The notes under the pieces are model-generated. The model was not told the DNA's origin. It was given only the letters and a program-made list of their open reading frames with translations, and did no database searches. The position numbers and the translations under genes are program-made. A stretch of DNA of 64,000 nucleotides from Bidens hawaiensis (Eukaryota > Streptophyta > Magnoliopsida > Asterales > Asteraceae), in the NCBI GenBank assembly GCA_021521415.1, contig JAIQDT010000106.1:1477001-1541000 (forward strand), read 5' to 3'. Shown piece by piece: positions 63,792-64,000 of this stretch. Each line of letters opens with the position of its first letter. The stretch's first letter is position 1.

Positions 63792-64000
63792 AAGTGTGTA
63801 ATGGGTTGGAACAATTGGATCCCAAAAAAAATAAATATTTTCGTGTGGAAAGCTGAGATGAACCGGATACCGACTCGGGAAGTTCTTGCTTTTAGAAACA
63901 TTCCGGTCAACACGACCATCTGCTCATTCTGTGAGGAAGGCCCGGAAAATGCAAATCACTTGCTTCTCTCGTGTCAAATGGCAAATCGCGTTTGGCAGTG
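63792..64000 (+). mobile_element. LINE reverse-transcriptase C-terminal zinc domain (zf-RVT), runs off the right edge
   Basis: Open frame starting after a stop (TGA at 63,787-63,789): WNNWIPKKINIFVWKAEMNR, then IPTREVLAFRNIPV, then CSFCEEGPENANHLLLSC, the C-x2-C...H...C zinc region, and NRVWQ. This is the standard end of plant LINE polyproteins. No damage within the visible 200 bp. The preceding reverse-transcriptase core is not recognisable upstream, so the piece is probably 5'-truncated. Confidence 0.8.

Overview
This window is nuclear DNA from a flowering plant. It is AT-rich, its genes carry many short GT-AG introns, and long intergenic stretches are packed with foldback elements, SINE-like repeats, LTR-retrotransposon pieces and microsatellites. 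The protein-coding content is eudicot. Two abundant dispersed repeats, one built on GTTCGTTTATGTTCG and one on GGGGTGCAAACGAGCCGAGC, make an Asteraceae genome the most likely source, but that placement is an inference.

Eight host genes or gene parts are supported. From left to right: the first two exons of a LOL2-like gene (minus); a DIVARICATA-type MYB gene with a frame break (minus); NRPB2, the second-largest subunit of RNA polymerase II, resolved here into 23 exons that sum to 1189 residues (minus); a three-exon CASP-like membrane protein (plus); a callose synthase of the CALS11/GSL1 type in one uninterrupted 1754-residue frame (plus); a single-exon DUF2921 membrane protein (minus); a MUCI70-like DUF616 putative glycosyltransferase (minus); and a DUF506 (PDDEXK-like) protein (minus). 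They do not form a pathway, although CALS11, CASP-like and MUCI70-like proteins all relate to cell walls or their membrane domains. The pairing of NRPB2 with a DUF2921 gene and a LOL2-like gene recalls Arabidopsis chromosome 4 (At4g21710, At4g21700, At4g21610).

Mobile DNA dominates the rest. 16.2-18.6 kb is a 2.36 kb solo LTR with a perfect 5-bp target duplication. 22.1-28.7 kb is a 5'-truncated Ty3/gypsy element of Tat/Retand type in minus orientation. Between its integrase and its LTR lies a complete antisense multi-exon gene with its own TATA box and poly(A) signal. Five foldback elements share related ends; two have perfect 9-bp target duplications, indicating Mutator-like elements, and one of these (30,970-32,017) carries GC-richer internal sequence like a Pack-MULE. 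There are also a dimeric tRNA-derived SINE, another SINE whose poly(A) tail abuts a MULE, a captured beta-COP gene fragment, two LINE pieces and several nested non-autonomous elements.

The most unusual signal is recurrent: in four genes (LOL2-like, MYB, NRPB2, MUCI70-like) the first intron has grown by duplication of a segment that includes or abuts the 3' end of exon 1 and its splice donor. In NRPB2 this leaves three decoy exon ends with donors and a G-box in every repeat unit. Two genes also lose frame exactly at an AAT/Asn microsatellite, one of which may instead be a 67-nt intron.
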